A stretch of DNA of 60,869 nt, from the NCBI GenBank assembly GCA_015680685.1, contig MNCI01022555.1, positions 105,977-166,845 of the forward strand. The letters run 5' to 3'. Positions 56,706 through 60,869 of the stretch are shown piece after piece. The notes beneath the pieces were generated by a model, which was not told where the DNA came from, did not search any database, and saw nothing but the letters and a program-made list of their open reading frames with translations. The position numbers and the translations under genes were made by a program. Each line of letters begins with the position of its first letter. Position 1 is the first letter of the stretch. Source of the stretch: Gnetum montanum. Lineage: Eukaryota; Streptophyta; Gnetopsida; Gnetales; Gnetaceae.

Positions 56706-59700
56706 GGAAGTATGTTATTAGTTTGCTTATCCTGCTTAGTCTTAGGACTACCAATTTTATATTTTTTGTGTATTTCTTATGATCTTTTTAGTATAGTATA
56801 TGTTTTGTTTAGTTATTTGATTCTGTGTTGTAATGTTCTACTAGGATTTATGTACTTTGCTCTAATATAAGGATTTATATTATATTTTATATGTATTTGA
56901 TGTAGGCCTAACTTTATTTAATATTTAATATATGTTATGTTTATTATAAATTAGGAATTTGGATTTGACTATTTGTATCCAACATTAGATCCCAATGTCT
57001 TTTTGGATCTAATTATATTTTAAGTTTATTTATATTCAATTATGCATTTAATTTTTATTATAATGTTCTAGCATTGTAATTATAATTTTTGAATTGAGCT
57101 ATAGGGTTTGTCCTATTTTCATTATTGAATAGGTTAGATTTAGAACATGGGGAACTATTGTTAATATTTTCTCCAATGCTTTATTTTTATTGAATTTTTC
57201 ATTTTCCCTATGCATCTATTTTTTTTTGAATGCCTACTATTTTGTCTCTTTAATTTTCTTGATATCTATTCAATATTTATTAAGCACTATTTCTTTTTTT
57301 GTATGTTTCATTTTCTAAGTAATACATTTCTAGCCTAAGCCTAGTTAGCAGTGCATTGTACCACAAGTTACAGTAAGGTTGTGATCAATTACCATGAGTC
57401 GTGGCAAGGTCATGATGTGTCTTTCTTGAACTTTCTACCTTTTGCATCATCTCTTATTCTTTTCAGTTGACCATTGATTGTGGTTAGGTCATGGTTAATA
57501 TTTTTTATCTTGTTTTCTACCAATGAGTATTCTATGGATATCACAAGTTATGGGATTATGCTTAGCTAGGATTGTGGTGAGGTCAAGGTGCTTCATCTTT
57601 CATTGTTTCTAGTCCTTCATTGCTCTTGGTATTTAGTTTAACTTAGTTGATAGCTTATTTATCTTTGTCAACTTAGTTTGTAAACTATATTCTATTAGAT
57701 TATTGATTTTGATTTGCAATTGATTATTCAACATTTTGATTATTGAATATCATTTTTGTCCTTCACCATTAATGTTTGGTTTCCCTTATCTAGATGTTCT
57801 ACTAAATGATTGGTTGTATGGAGCTAGCATAAAGTTGTATGTCTAGTTGGAGATGGGCTTTTTGGAGATGTTTGATGTTTGACCCCCATTGGGATGCATC
57901 AATGTGGCTTTCATTGAAGGCTCCATCATACACAAGGGGTAATCCATGGCTTATTGGTCCCTTTTAGATATTTATCTTGGGTGGTGCCTCTAGCACAAGT
58001 AGTTTGGATTAAGACTATTAATAAATCTATGCACATGGTAGTTTGGCTTTTGGTCTAAAATTTTGAAATCAGATAAATACACATCATAACATTTGACACA
58101 TTTGAAACTAAGCATAATATGTACTAGCCTCCTTATTTACAAGTTGATTAGTGGAGAGGGCAATCCAAGTTGGTTAGATTTGTTTGCTAATTTTATTGAT
58201 GTTTAATATACATTCTTGGATATTTGGATGGTTTGTGTATTCTAACATGCTTTTCATGCTAGCATGGCTTTATCTAGCCACCATGAGATCTATCTTCAAT
58301 TCATCCAAGGAGGTGCCAAGATTTTTCACTTAGTATATATTGACCTCCTCTTTTATTACAAGTTACGAAGGCTAGGTGGAGCAAGGATAACTTTTGATGG
58401 TTTTTAATAATTTTTGATTTCATTTTTATGTTATTTTTAGTTTAAACATTTATGTATAAGACTTTTATTAGTCATGTTCAAATGAATTTCTCTTTATATT
58501 TCATGTATTGAATTTGGATTCATGTATGACTAAGCATATGTTATAATGCCACATATTCTTAAGAACTTTAAAATTTCTAGATTAATGATATTTTATGTTC
58601 TTTCAATTAATGTTAATTTCTAGCTATATTTATATATATTAGTTAATTGATTATATTTCTTTTCTTTCATTAGTTTAGTCTTGTTTTTCCTTCTTATGGT
58701 GGCTTTACCATAAGTTTTCTTTCGCTTACTTACCACTATGTTGGTATATTTTTAATTTTCTTTTCTTTTAACATGACTAATCATTTTCTAGGGGTTCTTT
58801 ACCTAATGTAATGCTCTCCATTATAACACTAGGAAGAAGGGTATTACATTTAAGGATAGAAAACGTTGAAAAAGATCAAGTTTTTAGAACTAGTAGAGGA
58901 AGAGGAAGATTCGATAGGAACTGTACTCAATCCAAACAATTAAGATATGACAAAGACTACTTAAAGAGATAATATCCATAGAGGATCTATAACATCCCTA
59001 ATGGAGACATTTTTTATGTCTTGGTATGTTTATGATTTGAATCCTTGTTGTCATGTTTTCTAATCTATATCTTTGGTTATTAGCACCTTTTCTTATGTTG
59101 ACAATGTTTTTGTAATTTGAGCTATGTGTCTAGCCATGTTCATTTTTATGTCATTTCACTTTTTAATAGATTCTAAGATTTTATTTTCCTTCTTATTTTT
59201 CTTTTTATTTTATTTTATTTTAATATTTTTTCATGTTTTTAATATTTTTTACATTTTTAATACTTTTTTATATTTTTATATTTCTAACATTTTGAGTTTT
59301 TCTTTTAATTTAGGATATATGCACTAATCCTTTTGTTGGAGGTTTGAGTTAGTAGATATCAAACACTAGATAATTTATTTTTTTGGGTAAAATTATATTT
59401 TTTTTTAAATTTTGCATGTTCATAGCTTATGTTTTAGATGGTCTTATGCTAGCTATTTTATTAGTTATGTTTCTAACCTTAAAAATTGTTATTAGCTGGG
59501 GCTTAGACTTAGTTATTAACTTTCTTATAAGAGATGTCCTGGAAACCAACCCATGTTAGAAAAATGATTTTAAAATGTTTTTAGAATTAGTATTCTTTTT
59601 AATTTAGCTTTTACCCATGAGAGATCCTCTTTGTCCAACCTTGCCTAACCTTTATAAGAATATATACTTGGAAATTATTCCATGAGAGATGGACCAATTG

Positions 59701-60073
59701 CATAGTTGACATCTAGAAGATAGAGCCAAAGAGGGAGACTCTATTGATTTGAAAAAAAAAAAAGCTAGATCTAGATCTACGCTATCAACTAGGAGAGCCC
59801 GTTTCAAAAATAGAAGCCACATGCAAGGACCCTTTCTACTACACTATCATTCTTAGGTAGTGTAATTTGATGTTTTTCTCCCTTGGGTTTTGGTATTGTT
59901 TTTTTCCTATGCATTTGTCGGCCAATTTCATTTTTTTAATAACTATTTGTCAAATTATCTAAATTCTCATATCTATATTTATTATTATTATTTTCTACAA
60001 TTTTATCAATTTCTAAGATTTAGTTTTTAAGCATAGAATGCTCTCATTTTCCTTTGTTTTAATTCCATTCTTT
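56706..60073. other. AT-rich intergenic sequence
   Basis: Only short random reading frames are present. There are loose repeats of GTGGTGAGGTCAAGGT-like text (57380-57600), a small inverted repeat TGTAAT...ATTACA at 58807-58850, and T-rich low-complexity sequence at 59165-59300. No gene is supported. Confidence 0.5.
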
Positions 60074-60769
60074 CATAACAATCCTTGTTATCATTCTTGC
60101 AATTTTTTTGTAATTTATTTAGAATTTCATTTTTAGTTTTTAATGGCTTTTGATAGTCTTTTTATCCCTATTTTTTATAACAATCCTTTTTATCAGTCTT
60201 GCACTTTTTTTGTAATTTATTTAAAATTTAATTTTGGGTTTTTAATAGCTTTTGAAAGTCTTTTAAGTTTTTTTTTATAACAATCTTTTTATTATTCTTG
60301 CATTTTTTTAATTCGTTTGAAAATTAATTTTCAATTTTTAACATCTTTTGATCATCTTTTAATCCATATTTTTCTATAATAGTTCTTTTTATTATTTTTG
60401 CATTTTTATCATAAATTAAAATTTTGATTTTTACTTTTTAATAGCTTTTGACAATCTTTTGGTTCTTGTTGTTGGTAACAATCCTTTTTATCATTCTTGT
60501 ATTTTTTTTTTGTAATTTATTTGGAATTTGATTTTCAATTTTTAATAGCTTTTCAGAGCCTTTTGATCCCTATTTTCTATAACAATCCTTTTTATCATTC
60601 TTTCATTTCTTTTTAAATTCATTTGAAATTTGATTTTCAATTTTTAATAGCTTTAACAATCTTTTGATCCCTATTTTTGGTAGCAATCCCCTTTTATCTT
60701 TTTATTTTATTCCATTTGTAATTTATTTGGAAATTGACTTTTAGTATTTTAGCAACCTAGAATGGCCTC
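60074..60769. repeat. tandem array of about 100-bp units
   Basis: The landmark ATAACAATCCTTTTTAT or a close form starts at about 60075, 60177, 60277, 60376, 60475, 60581 and 60680, a step of 99-106 bp. Each unit continues with cattcttgca, T-rich text, taatttatttg and tttttaatagcttttg. Seven degenerate copies are seen; the last is weaker. Confidence 0.8.
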
Positions 60770-60869
60770 TAGAAGCTTAGAATTTATTTTTAGCATTTTT
60801 ATACATTTTTAAACATTTTTCTAAGCTCACATTTTAGTCTTGGCCTCATTTGACTCATTAGAACTTTTT

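Noticed and set aside
58807-58850. Inverted repeat TGTAAT...ATTACA as a small mobile element
   Set aside because: The arms match over only about six to nine bases, and I saw no target duplication or second copy.
59124-59327. 67-codon hydrophobic ORF
   Set aside because: It is low-complexity T-rich sequence read as Phe/Leu/Ile; no start context, homologue or neighbour supports a gene.

Overview
The window looks like a piece of a large, repeat-filled seed-plant nuclear genome. It is AT-rich, has plant-type LTR retrotransposons with tRNA-Asp-like primer sites, and shows heavy decay of the C-to-T and G-to-A kind expected of methylated DNA. I find no intact host gene, rRNA, tRNA or CRISPR array. 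Almost everything recognisable is Ty3/gypsy retrotransposon of the Athila/Tat (OTA) side, judged from the primer site, the gag zinc knuckle, the integrase without chromodomain, and a second ORF of a plant-transposon-protein type. All reading frames carry stops or frameshifts. For reference I name the elements E, H, N1-N4, J, X1/X2 and P1.

Layout. (1) 1-35919 is a nest. The oldest layer is E (+ strand): a 5' LTR stub at 29047-29306, a gag remnant near 30.0-30.8 kb and a 3' LTR at 34912-35919. H (+ strand) sits in E's 5' LTR: its LTR tail is at 148-204, gag start 278-775, the rest 24756-28007, 3' LTR 28008-29046. Inside H lie N1 (776-9776, minus), J (9777-13244, probably a very long solo LTR, minus) and N2 (13259-24755, minus). 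N3 (17640-23545, minus) is inserted in N2 with a perfect GTTAT target duplication. (2) 35976-45233 is repeat X1 split by N4 (36196-44902, +), which has a perfect TCTTC target duplication. An unsplit relative, X2, lies at 56207-56705. (3) 45358-55490 is P1 (+), the only copy with protease, reverse transcriptase, RNase H and integrase, all damaged. Its 3' end is rearranged. (4) 55491-60869 is AT-rich sequence with X2 and, at the right end, a tandem array of about 100 bp units.

How the parts relate. N1-N4 form one non-autonomous family. They keep LTRs, primer site, a gag of about 660 codons, a conserved non-coding block of roughly 1 kb, a second ORF (ORF2, about 930-980 codons, with a plant-transposon-protein-like domain and a coiled coil) and a polypurine tract, but have no pol at all. 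N2 and N3 share the same internal deletion of ORF2, so a shortened sub-family has itself transposed. P1 and H share with the N family the LTR ends, primer site, zinc knuckle, three motifs of the non-coding block and the sequence next to the polypurine tract. A P1-like element is therefore the natural candidate for supplying pol to the N family. The best leads are this pol-less gag+ORF2 family, the conserved non-coding block (including a hairpin with a compensated base pair), and the U3 exchange and triple polypurine tract at the 3' end of P1.
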